DNA of 64,000 nucleotides from Argopecten irradians (GCF_041381155.1 NC_091134.1:65270969-65334968); one strand, 5' to 3'. Counted from the first letter of the stretch, positions 41,557 through 53,855 are shown. The notes: generated from the sequence alone by a model not told the origin. Made by a program: numbers and translations.

Positions 41557-43581
41557 CCGGTGTAACGTTGAAAATGGACCCCCGTTGAAAACTGACCTCG
41601 GGTCATTTTTCAATGTTGAAAACTGCGCACTTTTTTCACCGACCCGTTGAAAATAGACCGCGTTGAAAAGTGACCCCATAAGAACTCGTTTTTACAAAAC
41701 AACACAACACGACACCACAACACCACGAAACTACACAGCATCACACAGCACAGCAACACACCAACAACACAACAACACTACACAACACAACACCACACAA
41801 CAACACATCACATCACACAACAAAACACAACAAAATAACACAACATCACACAATACAACATCAAACAACATAACATCACACAACATAACATCACACAACA
41901 CAACAACGCATCACACTAAACACAACATCACAAAACACACAACACAAGACAACATTACACAACAACACGACACAACATCACAACAAAACATCATAAAACA
42001 CAACAACACACAACACAACCACACCACAACACACAACCACACCTAAACACACAACCACGCAACAACAATACAACGACATCCAACAACAACAACACAACAC
42101 AACACAACATCACATAACACAACAGCACATCACACAACATAACACAAATACACATCACACAAACACGCAACAACAACAACACCCAACAACAACACACAAC
42201 ACCACAAAAACACAACACACCTCACAACACATCACAACAAAACATCACATAACAACACATAACACAACACACAACACAACCACGCAACAACAATACAACA
42301 CCACCCAAAAACAACACAATAACACACAACAACACAACACACGACAACATCACACAACATAACACAACACAAAATCACACAACAAAACATCACACAACAC
42401 AACACAACAACACACAACACAACACATAACATAACAACAATACAACACCACCTAACAACACAACAATACACAACAACACAACACCCGACAACATCACACA
42501 ACATAACGCAACAACACATCACAAAAACATCACGTAACAACACTGCACAAACACGGAACAACAACACAACACACAACAACAAAACACAGCACACAACAAT
42601 TCACAACACAACAATTCACAACACAACAACACACCAATGACAAACAACACAATAACATGACACAACCACACATAACAACACAACACACAACAACACAACA
42701 CCACACAACATAACAACACAATATAACACAACCACAAAACAACACACAACAACACCACACAACAAACAACACACAACACAAAACACACAACCACAAAACA
42801 ACACAACAACACAACACAACCATACGCAGAACACAACATAACTGATCCAAACGCAGATATATAATACATGCATTCTTGTATTGCAGGGAATAAATATATA
42901 TTAACAATTACTGAATATCTGACAAACGTTAAATCGTCGAAAATATAATCATAAAAAATCATTAAGAAACAAATTAATAATATCCCATAATTATAGTTTT
43001 GTAACACTATCCACTGGTACTCGGAAGTGAACACCACATAGTACAAACTTTGCATGCAGTTGATAACAACAATTCCTTTTTATTTACTACGTTACCTCAG
43101 TGTTATATAGCAATTCCTCAGTCTGAGAACAATTAAATTAACATTATCTACACGGACGAACAAAATGACTATAGAAAAAATGAAAGTTTTGTAGTGCCGT
43201 ATTCTCCATAATAAACATACAAGCACCTAAAATATTTAAATGATGTATTTAATAATTATTACGATGATAACAATACCAAATTTCAATTCAAATCGAGGTG
43301 ATTATGTAATATAAATACCAGCATAGAAGGGTCGCTTATATTAGGAATGGCGATAACAGAGTTTGTGCAGCAGTTATATATGTGAATGTACTAGGATCAT
43401 ATTTCAACAGACCATCCGTTGATAGTTTGCCAAGGTCATTTTTCAACGGTCATTTTTCAACAGACCTGCCGTTGAGAATTGACCCTAGACACCGTCAATT
43501 TTCAACGGCATGCTCAATTCAACGTTGAAAACTGACCCGAGGTCAATTTTCAACGGAGGTCCATTTTCAACGTTACACCGG
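41557..43581. mobile_element. 2.0-kb inverted-repeat element filled by an ACAAC microsatellite
   Basis: Ends are inverted repeats of ~55-60 bp beginning CCGGTGTAACGTTGAAAATG. Each end is an array of a 15-21-bp word (GTTGAAAACTGACC-like): about five copies at 41567-41675 and at least six in reverse orientation at 43410-43575. The centre (41697-42840) is a degenerate ACAAC/ACACA microsatellite, followed by ~550 bp of plain AT-rich DNA. No transposase is encoded. No target duplication could be fixed because the outer bases are palindromic. Confidence 0.8.
41697..42840 (+). repeat. Degenerate ACAAC/CACAACA microsatellite, 1.1 kb
   Basis: Almost only A and C on this strand, with CACAACA and ACATCACACAAC words. 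ORFs up to 178 codons on both strands (Thr/His/Asn-rich or Cys/Val-rich) are composition artefacts. Confidence 0.92.
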
Positions 43582-43949
43582 ATCATCTTTATCACTCTAT
43601 TATTGTACCAACCGCCAATGAATCCCCTACCCCAATCAGAATAGTTTAAAAGGTCGATACATGTATTCTATAGTAATTCTTGGTCTCTTATTGTGTTGTC
43701 TTTGTCAGGAAGCATGTGGCTACAAAATTGAGCGCTTCACGAATTAAGTATATCTAAATCATCTATACTTTTTGTTGATACATGTATATATATATTGTTC
43801 AGTAAAACCTTTGACCGTTTACGATGCTATCTTTAGTGTCCTTTTGCCGGGGTCGTATAATTAGAGAACATTATGATCAAAAATTTGAGTCGAGCATTTT
43901 TTGTTAAAATATTCATGTAGTGAGTTCATCTAAGTCTTTATCGATTTGT
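43582..43949. other. Spacer between two mobile elements
   Basis: No gene or repeat recognised. Confidence 0.5.
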
Positions 43950-44146
43950 ATTTGGGTCAATATCTCAATAGGGGACATTTTTTGTCCAGATGTCTTTTTT
44001 TTCCAAATTTTGTGGAATATCCATTAAAAATTGATAATAACATATTAAGAACACTTTATTTCAACAAATTATGCAACTTGAAAAAAGGCTACACTGAAAT
44101 ATTCAGTTTTAAAACAAATATGTACTTTGAAATATGCAAAATATCC

Positions 44147-44785
44147 GTAACGGTAAAATGTCCTAAATCAATATTTTGATTTCTAACATGAGATTTTGTA
44201 ACATAGTGAAAACGGGCATTTTTTGAAGTTAATTAACCATTTTGTAACGTTGTTATTATCAGATTAACATGCTTAAACTCTGTATTCTCTGTCACCGATG
44301 ATGTTTAAGTAATCTGAAATACAAACTTTGTCCATGGGTCACATGTCCGTTACCGTTACAGTACGTTTAATTCCGGATATTTTTTTTCCGTTAGACAATT
44401 TTTAAATTACGCGGCATTTAAACTTTTTAAAGACGCCCTTTTTAAAACCACGTGATTTAAACGAGGAAGCATGCCATGCTGCTGTAACTGAAAAACGTAA
44501 AGGTAAGGTTATAATACACTCTGTACCAAGCATAATGTGTCCTTACCGTTCTTAGATTATGCTTTTTATTTTTGATGAGAAAATATTTCCTTAAAGCTAA
44601 GATAAATTCCTCGTGTGTTATGTGGAAGTCCTCGAGGTTACGGAGAGTGATCTATTATTTTAAGCGTTTTTTTTTTTTTTTTTTTTTTTATAAAGATTCT
44701 TTAATTATGTCCTTACCGTTACGGTCCTTACCGTTACATGTAACCGTGGTCTTGTGTGTAACGGTAAAGACAAGCCGTAACGGTA
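44147..44785. promoter_or_regulatory. Left subterminal motif array of the 4.6-kb transposon
   Basis: Copies or near-copies of GTAACGGTAAGGAC (either strand) occur at ~44147, 44345, 44537, 44708, 44724, 44758 and 44776. Probable transposase-binding sites by analogy with subterminal repeats of other DNA transposons. The 44665-44690 T-run lies between them. Confidence 0.65.
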
Positions 44786-45139
44786 CTTGACGTTATCTAT
44801 TTCTAAAATATATTTCAATGTATACACTCTATTAAATATCTTAATGTTATTATTCTATTCAATAAAATGATTAATTATAAAACCTGTATAAAGATTCATT
44901 ATATAAACATGTATAATGAATAAACGTACATGTTTTCAGGTTACGGAAAAAGAGCTAAAACGAGCCCTCCAGGTGTCTCAGAAGGAAGTAGATGAAAATA
45001 TAAAAAGTTTGGATCTTCACCTGAATTTATATTTTACTGAAACGAATCCATCGTCATCTGTTTGGTGGAAATATAGCGGATCCAGCTATCTACTAGAAAA
45101 GGACAAACTTTTGTTACTTAAAAAAACAGATAAAGCAAT

Positions 45140-47677
45140 ATGGGTATGTCTGCAGCCGAGCGGATGCGGAAATACCGGGCGAGACTGAAAAACGATCCAC
45201 AAAAATATGAAAATCATCTCACGAAGGAAAAATCTAGGTATCAAAAGAAAAAACAAACAAGACAAGATCACCACATTACCGAAGATGAGAGAACGCTTAG
45301 AAAAAAACCGAAGACAATGAAAAATACAAAAACGCAAAGAAAGAGCACGACAAAAAAAGATTCAATCTACACTAGATAAAGTTTTGTCCCCACCGACTTC
45401 TCCGATACCATCCCCAAATCATGAATCGTCGTCAGCCTCTCGTCAGAGGATAGCTGGTTTGAAAACCGCAAGGAAAAACTATAGAAAGATGAGGCGAGAA
45501 CTTACGAAGGCGGCGGAAGAGCTTAAATCTTCCCGCCAAAAAGTGGACAAATATCGGAAACGATATCAGAGACTGGAACAGAAGCTCTTACCAGTCAAAA
45601 ACAAAACCACAAAGGAAACCCAGAAAGAAAGGTTATTCAACTCATTAATCGTGAAAAATCTTCGCTTGAAAATGAAAACATTCAAATCCGAAAAACAGAA
45701 ACAACTCGTTGCAAAGCTTGTATGAAAGTGTTGTTTCCCAGAAGAGGATCAGGTCTTCAATATCCGGCCAGATTAAGTATCAGCGTAAGATAAAACGCAA
45801 TGCTGTATCTGAAGATGTCCGGCAAAGCACATTTTTAGATATCAATTCTCGACTCATGCCCGGCAAAAAAAGATATAACGAGAAATGGCGTTAAAAAGCA
45901 AAGGCGAATTTTGAATAATACGCTCAAAGGTCTTCACAAAAAGTATGTATCAGTACCTGGCAACAGACGTGTTTCGTACGTGACATTCTGTAGGCTTAAA
46001 CCATTTTGGATTTTAGATCCAACATGTAGCAAAAGGGACACGTGTACATGTAAGCTACATTCAAATATTAAATTCAAGATCGACAGATTGGTAGAGCACA
46101 AGGTATTGTTAAGTAAGTCAGTTTCTGAATTATGTCGAGAGATTTGCTGCGAAGATGTAAAAAAGGAATGCATGTACAGAGAGTGTGTGAAATGTCGTGA
46201 AAAAACATTAAGGCATATAGAGGAGTTTGATGAAGGGAGGCAAGTGTGGGTGTATTGTTGGCAAAACAGAGTGGAAGAGAGGGAGAACGTGAAAGCGAAT
46301 GGACAGATAAATAGATTTAAGGTACAGGTCACTGTCAAAGAGAAGGTCCAATACACACTGAGAAATCTTTTAGATGAAACAAATGCAGCCCTAGCATCAA
46401 GAATATGTAGACATGAATTTAATATCAGTCACCAGTTCAACGAAATAAAAAACTTAAAAGATAATCTCAACGAAAACGAATGCATTGTGCATATAGATTT
46501 CTCTGAAAATTATGCTTGTAAAATGGGAGAGGAGGTCCAGGGAATGCATTTTGGTGCTTCCAGAAACCAAGTGTCGCTTCACACTGGTGTAATTTACACC
46601 AAAAACAATAAACCGTCATCTTTCTGTACATTGTCGCCCAATACAAGACACGACCCGCTAGCCATTTGGGCACACCTTCACCCAATATTGGACGGCGTAA
46701 GAAACGCCGACGATAGTATAAATGTTGTGCATTTCGTGTCCGATGGACCAACAACTCAATATAGATCTCGTAAGAATTTTTACCTCTTTAACCACTTGAT
46801 ACATAAATATGGTTTCCAGCATGCGACCTGGAATTTTACCGAGGCTGGACACGGTAAAGGTGCCCCGGACGGATTCGACGGTCTAATCAAATGAACGGCA
46901 GACAAGGCCGTTTCGTTCAGTCGTGACATTTGCGACGCTAATGATATGTTCAGGGAACTTCATAATTCGAATATCGCGGTGTAAATATATCTTATCAATG
47001 ACGTGGACATAGAGAATCTTTCATCAGAGTTGCCGCAAACTCTCAAGTCTGTGCCAGACACAATGAAACTTCATCAAGTTTTGAGCACGATCGGTTCTAC
47101 AGTAATTTCAGTTAGGCCGCTGTCTTGTTTTTGTACAAGACCAACAATATGTTCTTGTTTTAACCGAAAAGATGTAGATTTACAATCCGTGGTACCTAGC
47201 AGATTGTCTTTGTCCAACTCCATGAGCAACTTGCCAGTTTCTGACTCCGCGAGTACGTTACAAACATCCCAATCCACTACTAGGCCAAATTCCTGTTTGC
47301 CAGTGTCCAACCCTGGTAGCCGTTTACCAGTTGTGACCAATTCTGACGGCACATTGCCACAGACCAAAACGGTTAGCAAGTTAAATCCGGTACACGAAGG
47401 CACTGTCGATCCAGATATGATTGGTCAATGGTGCGTAGTTGAGTATGATGGTGTTCCGTTTCCGGGAGTTGTTTTGGACGTAGACCAAGAAGAAATAGAA
47501 GTTAAGGTACTACACAAAGTTGGTGCTAATAGGTACTTCTGGTCTCTTATTGATGATGTACTTTGGTACAAGTATTCTCAGGTCGTAACATTAATACCTG
47601 AACCAACTAATGTTACTAAGCGTCATCTTCAAATCCGCCCAGATATTTGGGCAGAAATCTCTGAAAAATATGATTGA
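45140..47677 (+). pseudogene. DDE-type transposase, broken reading frame
   Basis: The order is: a basic N-terminal segment (MSAAERMRKYRARLKNDPQKY); a Lys/Arg-rich coiled coil (45384-45725); a linker; then from ~45866 a Cys/His segment (KRDTCTCKLH) and a catalytic core. The core has HIDFSENYACK (first Asp), VHFVSDGPTTQY (second Asp) and TEAGHGKGAPDG (likely Glu). The C-terminal domain includes IGQWCVVEYDGVPFPGVVLD. Frame changes fall near 45300, 45700 and the A-run at 45866. In-frame stops are TGA at 46892 and TAA at 46982, the former within what should read IK-R-TAD. It resembles multicopy uncharacterised proteins I recall from molluscs and cnidarians. Confidence 0.8.
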
Positions 47678-48003
47678 GTTTGAATGTTCACTTCCAAAAA
47701 AGAGTTTGAATTTGCAAAAAAATTTTATTGTTTTACATTGTATATATAAAGTTCATGTTTACAGTTAGAATTACTTCTTTGCTCTATGATAACTCATGAT
47801 CAATAGATATAGAATGTCTGCGAAGTTATTGTGTAATGATTACACAATACGATATAAAATGCCTGATTTAGTTCACAATTATTCATACGATGTTAAAAAA
47901 CAGATTTGTCGAAATTATCTTGGCTTTTTAAGAGTGCAATTTGCATTGTACACGTATATACATGAATGTGTATGTGTAAGACACGATCTTTATAAATGAA
48001 ATT

Positions 48004-48420
48004 GTCCTTACCGTTACGGACGGTCTTTCACGTTACGATCATGTCCTTACCGTTACGTTAGTTAAACTACCATTTTCTGATAAAATTATTTGTAATAATT
48101 TAAAAAGACTTTCATATTTGCTTTTACATTTTCTACTGGTTTTGGAACTAAACATTTCTTCTGTACAAGAAATGTGCAATAACAGCATAGTTATTCCTTT
48201 GTCGTAAAAAAAAATTTTTCACTACTTCAAATATTGAAATATGAAATATTTTATTTATCGTTTGATATTCGACAATGAAATACCATGTTACTAATTGTTC
48301 ATTTCAAAAGTTGTTAACGAGAAATAAATTTTCAGCGTGTTTATTTTTTTAATTGTTAATTTGTTATCTGTTATATCCTCAGTAGTTGTAACGGTAAAGG
48401 ACATTTTACCGTTACATATG
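48004..48420. promoter_or_regulatory. Right subterminal motif array of the 4.6-kb transposon
   Basis: GTCCTTACCGTTACGG at 48004, TGTCCTTACCGTTACG at 48044, and a divergent pair at 48387-48418 (GTAACGGTAAAGGAC next to TTTTACCGTTAC). Mirrors the left array. Confidence 0.65.
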
Positions 48421-48595
48421 CGTTATGACGTCATAATTATGACGTCATAATACATTGTTAAGCTCTGAAACGTGTCTAGTGGTTATCTACAACGTAAACC
48501 CTATCATACAATGGAACTTTTATCATGATTTTCATTCTATGATCTTCTGAAAATTTGATGTTCAAAATGTCCCTTATTGAGATATTGACCCATTT

Positions 48596-51120
48596 ATCAT
48601 GGTACTCTATTTTATTAACAGAAAATACTACTCTTCTGATGCCAAATAACAAATATCGTAATATTATATTTTCCATTAAAACCTTACGTTAACGTTGCCT
48701 TATGAAAATACAATCGCCGTATTTGACTTCTAAACCGAGAACGGCTTAACTGCAGCTTTGTGTACAAGATTAGCATTTTATACCGTTATTATACATATGT
48801 ACATTTTGGAAGTAAAATAAGGATGAAATAAGATTTTAGTTCTCAACATGAATATTGGAAACTCCATTTAAGCACAAGAGAAACATTACAGGAATCTCTA
48901 ATTCGATTAAAATCAAAGAAAAGTCAGATACAGACACAATATACAGATGTATATACATACATGGTCTTATAGGTCATATTAAAAGGATTCGATACATATA
49001 TAACTTTTGTATTTCTATATTGGAAATTTCTTTATATGCCATTTTTAAACCGTGCCGTTGTCCGTATTTAACGCCGTTCGACGTCACGCTAGTGTAACGT
49101 AAAGTATCACCAGTATCTTGCGACGCTGTAGCGTACATGCAAGTTGTACCTGCTTAATCGTATTGATCAACGATTTGGAATCTCAATGGTATTAATAAAA
49201 AATACTTAGCAATGTTGTGGAATTTGTCACATTTCTTGTCATATGTTTCATAAGGAATGTAGAACAATACATTTACATCATATTTGGCTTCGTGGTTATG
49301 TAACGAATTTGCCTCACTGAATTGTCCCTTTAAAACAGTAACAGGCACCGATTGTACATAGCTCTAAAGATAACATCATGAAAATGTCTAGAACTCTTTA
49401 TAGTTTCAATATTCTAAGTAAAGGAATAGTATACTTGTGGTCTTTTTTTAAGAAATGTTAAAGAGTGTTTCCATTGCTTGCCTTCTTTGTCTATCACTTT
49501 TCTTTCTTTTCCTTTTTTGCATTGTGTTCTCATTTTCCTTTTATGATATGTTATCCCGCTTTTTTGTTTTGTTAGTACCTTGCACCTTTCATTGTGTGTA
49601 TTCCAATTTGTTCATGTAACTCTTCGTTTACGAAGAATACAGATATTAATGAATGAGCGGGTGTTCGTCTTCTTTGTTGCAAGACTTGCTGTACTACAGT
49701 TACGTTGTGGATATAGAGTACAACACATGTAGTCATTACAAATATTCTCAGATGGAGGAATGATCACCGACAATAATGGTCATGGAAGGAAGGCCAGTTG
49801 TTATCAGTATCTGCTGAAGGTAGACTAACACTCTACTGAATAATGATAAGCAGCATTAGTATCAAACGTTTTATTAGTAAAATAAACATACAAAGTATAC
49901 ATACAAGTGGTTTGATAATAACAAATTTGACACTCCCAAATTACATTGCATGTATGACATGTAATTATATACTCCATGCCTATTGGGACCACTTCCCTAA
50001 TCATTTAAGGGGGTAGATTAAAAACATGATTTGCCAAGTTACAACTATGATGGCAAGCATATGCTGGCTTCTCTTTAGATAAATAACTAATATGCTATAT
50101 ATATATAATATATATAATATGATAAATTAAAGCTACCCTTTAGATAACAATTTGACAAATCCTTGAAAATAAAAGTATCATTAATCCAATAAAATATTTA
50201 ACACCAGGTAAAACATCCAAGTTTTAATTTGATGTCAAGATATGGTAGAAAATATATATTGTATGTACCCATATCAAGTTTCTGGTCTGAATTGTTATAT
50301 CAAATATTGCATCTTAATATTAGAGCAGTCTATGCGGTGTTGATAAATTAAAAATTATAGTAAATAGCACATTGTCATGGTATGTATCTCACAGGGTATA
50401 CACTGTTATAGGATTCAAATAAGCACTAGGTATTAGTAAGTTTTTATACATATAGCTTTAGTGATAAAACCAACAAGTTCTGAAATTATGAGGCAATTAA
50501 AACAATTTCAGGTAAACTAAAAAACAAAAAGTGACTTGTCGTGTCAGTGACAACGCTGCCAACAATTCATAAGATAGCTATTTAAAATGAGTCTAAATTA
50601 AAATTGTATTAAGACAACACAATAACACATTTTATGAAATTCTGGGGATACAACAGTCAGTACAAACTCTGATGGCATGTACACCTCCATAGACTTTCAT
50701 GAGTATTAGACAAATATTATCAATAAAGGCATTAATTCCCATTTACACTATGTAATGAATTTGACAAATAGACTAACAAACCCTTAAAAAATCACTCTTT
50801 CATAAATTATTTTTCAATTTTAATTAAAGGTTTTTAGAAAACTAATGACATCTCTATTCATTCCTACTAACATTACCGGTAACCTTTAAAATTATTTAAC
50901 GGCCATTTAACATCTACATGGTGATATGGAGGACCTCCTGTGTCTTACTGAAAAGTTTGGATATGTATGGAAGCACAAAATAAAACAATACAATGTATAT
51001 ATGATAAACAATACAATGTATATATATGATATAAAAAAATACTGTATAATGAGTAAAATGATCCTACTTTCCATATTATTTTTTTAATTTTTGAAGTTGT
51101 CCTGATAAGTTTGTTTTTGA
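48596..51120. other. Intergenic DNA, no gene seen
   Basis: AT-rich, with no ORF of coding character. The 3' UTR of the minus-strand TMEM35-like gene B probably lies in 50-51.1 kb. Confidence 0.5.
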
Positions 51121-51441
51121 TTAATTAGTCTTCACTTTCTTGGTTGCTTTGGCTTCGTTCTGCATGGTTGCCCACAACACATACATGGTCCAGGTCATGT
51201 ACACCGCCGGGACAAGGCTTGGTAGGAACTCTAAACAACACCAGTGCGTTATGATTGCCCCAGTCATGATTGTAATCAGGATACAACATCCCATCTTTTT
51301 TAACCCGGTGGGTCCGAAGAGAACCCCTAAGGCACTTGACAGCTCCATTGACCCTACAAAGATTCGGTACAGCTCTGGATTTGGTGGGTATCCTATCCAG
51401 GCTGATGGAAATACTTGGCTATAGATGACAAACTTGCTTAC
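51121..51441 (-). CDS. TMEM35-like gene B, terminal exon
   Basis: 106 codons plus stop after acceptor TTTGTTTCAG. Three hydrophobic segments and a Lys-rich tail. Confidence 0.87.
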   Translation of the reverse strand, partial: VSKFVIYSQVFPSAWIGYPPNPELYRIFVGSMELSSALGVLFGPTGLKKMGCCILITIMTGAIITHWCCLEFLPSLVPAVYMTWTMYVLWATMQNEAKATKKVKTN

Positions 51442-51854
51442 CTGAAACAAAACATATGGATTACATGTACGTTCCTTAATTAACACAATTGTATAAATTA
51501 AATAATACAATGTACATATCTATTATTATTCCATATTTGATTTGAAATTGTAGGTTGTAGGTTTTCTTGTCTGATAGTTGTCCATAAAGTTTTTAAGATT
51601 CTGAATATTAAATCGAAGTTTGACCTGAGTAAATTTTTTTTTTTATAATTATGGCATCTATAGTTTTTAAACTTTTCTCCATCAATGCCAAGAAACTTAT
51701 AATAACATTTGAAAATGTTCAATTTATTTCTCATTGAACAACTTACCATTTCTTTATACACCCCTGGAAAAACTGGGTAAAGTTTGACAGTTCCTGATAC
51801 CACAAAAAGCAGTGGTAATATTATACACATGATGGTTCTTCCTATATTTGCCAT
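51121..51854 (-). CDS. TMEM35/NACHO-like four-helix membrane protein, gene B
   Basis: Two coding exons, 51854-51747 (MANIGRTIMCIILPLLFVVS, GTVKLYPVFPGVYKEM) and 51441-51121, give 142 residues. The first exon is exactly 36 codons with a phase-0 donor (GTAAGT), as in gene A. The second begins VSKFVIYSQVFPSAWIGYPP, has YRIFVGSMELSSALGVLFGP, three hydrophobic segments and ends KKVKTN (Lys at -3 and -5, ER-retrieval type). An acceptor (TTTTTCCAG) lies ~17 bases before the ATG, so a 5' UTR exon is expected upstream. It is a paralogue of gene A, ~13 kb away on the same strand, separated by mobile elements. Confidence 0.85.
51747..51854 (-). CDS. TMEM35-like gene B, first coding exon
   Basis: 36 codons with helix 1 and the conserved KLYP. 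Donor GTAAGT at 51746. Confidence 0.87.
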
Positions 51855-51994
51855 GATTACAGAAATAGAATCTGGAAAAATAAAACATTTAATTGAAAGT
51901 ACACATAAAAATATAAGCATATATGCTTCATTGAACCACATTTCCACATTTATATATATGTATACATATATATAATATTGTAACAGGAGAGGAG

Positions 51995-52325
51995 AAAATG
52001 TAGCGGCCAGAACGGAATTCGAACCCGGGACACTAGCTGAGTGCTCTACCTAATGAGCTACCTGGTCACCGATGATCGACCCAGTCCAATCCCACTACAC
52101 TCATCCCTCCTTTCTTGAAGTCTTTGCCCTCAAAGACATATGAGACCCTTCCAAACACCAATACTGTGGGTTATTTGGTTGGGCACCAATTCTGTAACAG
52201 GAGAGGAGAAAATGTAGCGACCAGACTGGGATTCCAACCCGGGACCCTCCGAACACTAGCCAAGTGCTCTACTTACTGAGCTACCTGGTCACCGATGATC
52301 GACTCCGTCCAATCCCGCTATAATA
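51995..52325 (-). mobile_element. tRNA-derived SINE with two tRNA-like heads
   Basis: Two minus-strand tRNA-like heads (around 51995-52080 and 52200-52300), each with GGTGACCAGGTAGCTCA and a B-box-like GGTTCGAAT or GGTTGGAAT. They are separated by the same body as the SINE at 29325-29650. AACAGGAGAGGAGAAAATGT borders both heads, so this is a dimer or tandem insertion. Confidence 0.75.
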
Positions 52326-52856
52326 TATTAAAAGGGCACTATATATATGGGTGCATTATTGTCTGCATATAAGTAGAAATAATTTTCTAAAGCAATTACA
52401 TTGTAGACCAATGCAAGATAAAAAAATCCATGAATGTGAATAAACTTTAAGGATGCCAAAAAGCGAAGGCATATGTAAGGCAGATACTGATATAAATGAT
52501 ATATATTATAATCATTCACACAATCTATCAATATACAGAGTTAACATGCACAAATGTACATTTGAATTTCTGATTTATCTTATTTATAAAGAAAGTGTAA
52601 TTTAAATTGCATGTATATCACCTGATTAAATACATAAATAAATAAATAAATGAAACACACACAATTAATTCTTAGTAGACTATTAGTAGCATACTAGATT
52701 TGTATATTGTATAATTGGATCACAAATAAAACTCTTTGGAAATATAAGAACTCCTAATTATGATCGTGAAAAATATGAGTGAAGTTAGAGTGAACATTTT
52801 TTTAAGTACATTCTAGCTCTAAGCAATAAATACATGTAAATACATGTAAACAGTTT
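52326..52856. other. AT-rich spacer, no gene seen
   Basis: No coding signal; a short (AAAT)n tract at ~52632-52650. Confidence 0.5.
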
Positions 52857-53855
52857 AAGGTTCATGTAATGGCTTTAACCAGTGATATTTTGCAAGCCTA
52901 AAACGCATTACTGTGCTGCTATTGAACAGAACTAATTTCATTAATTGTTGGTATATACCCTGGCTAACTGTCAGTCTTACTGTTGATAAGTAATTTGTGA
53001 AGCTGCTTGTAAATTTCAGTAAAATAAGAGAAAAATGTATATTTCTGGAGAAGACATAGAACTCGTGTGAATTGCATTGATGGCACCAAATAAACATGCT
53101 ATCGTGTTCAGTAGTGACTATGCCAGGTACTCCAACAGTTTGTTTGGCAAAATCGGACCAGCGAATAGCGCAGGAGCCTATTGTTGTAAATGCAAATGGC
53201 TGCTTTAAATGGCGGATCACAAATATAGCATATAAGAAGACATTTTAATTGATACAAGTGCTCTTATATACACTATAAGGTACTCTGAACATGACAAGAA
53301 GAATATTTACGAAAAAAAATAGTTAAAATGTGGACTTTGAGGCTCTTTCCGAAAATTTGCATTTTTCGCCCCAAACAGATTGTTTGAACTATTTTTTTCG
53401 TGAAGAGTCTTCTTGTTATGTTCAGAGTACCTTATGGTGTCTACAAAAACATTTGTATCAATTGAGATGGCTTCTTATATGCGATATTTTTGATCCGCCA
53501 TTTATAGCAGCCATTTGCATTTACTACACTAGGCTCCTGCGCTATTTGCTGGTCCGATTTTGCCAAACAAACTGTTGGAGTACCTGGCATATTCACAACT
53601 GAACACGATGGCATGATTATTTGGTTCCATCAATGCAATTCACACGAGTTCTATGTCTTCTCCAGAAATATACATTTTTCTCATATTTTACTGTATTTTA
53701 CACGCAGCTTCACAAATTACATATCAACAGTAAGACTGACAGTTAGCCAGGGTATATACCAACAATTAATGAAATTAGTTCTGTTCAATTGCAGCACAGT
53801 AATGAGTTTTATGCTTGCAAAATATCACTGTTTAAAGCCATTACATGAACCTTAA
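52857..53855. mobile_element. 1-kb palindrome (fold-back element)
   Basis: Two arms of ~470 bp (52857-53328 and 53382-53855) are near-perfect inverted copies around a ~55-bp loop. The outer ends read AAGGTTCATGTAATGGCTTT and its complement. ORFs of 121 codons (minus) and 80 codons (plus) are the same arm read on opposite strands and show no domain. Probably a fold-back MITE. No clear target duplication. Confidence 0.88.

Larger units (their letters stand above)
43954..48591 (+). mobile_element. 4.6-kb DNA transposon with decayed DDE-type transposase
   Basis: 28-bp inverted ends begin GGGTCAATATCTCAATA and continue GGGACATTTT with one mismatch. ATTT (43950-43953 and 48592-48595) flanks both sides as a 4-bp target duplication. 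Near both ends the motif GTAACGGTAAGGAC recurs in both orientations. The interior codes for a transposase-like protein (45140-47677) broken by frameshifts and stops. A 4-bp duplication fits several superfamilies, including Sola. I cannot assign the family without alignment. Confidence 0.85.

Noticed and set aside
41663..43055. Several ORFs of 75-178 codons on both strands
   Set aside because: Composition artefacts of the ACAAC-type microsatellite. Thr/His/Asn-rich or Cys/Val-rich with no domain.
44916..45188. 90-codon ORF as an upstream exon of the transposase
   Set aside because: A plausible acceptor (TTTTCAG) exists, but the frame overlaps the basic N-terminal segment in another frame and no motif supports it. 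Left unannotated.
52855..53855. 121-codon minus ORF and 80-codon plus ORF as a conserved protein pair
   Set aside because: They are the same palindrome arm read on opposite strands. Similarity reflects the inverted repeat and not coding.
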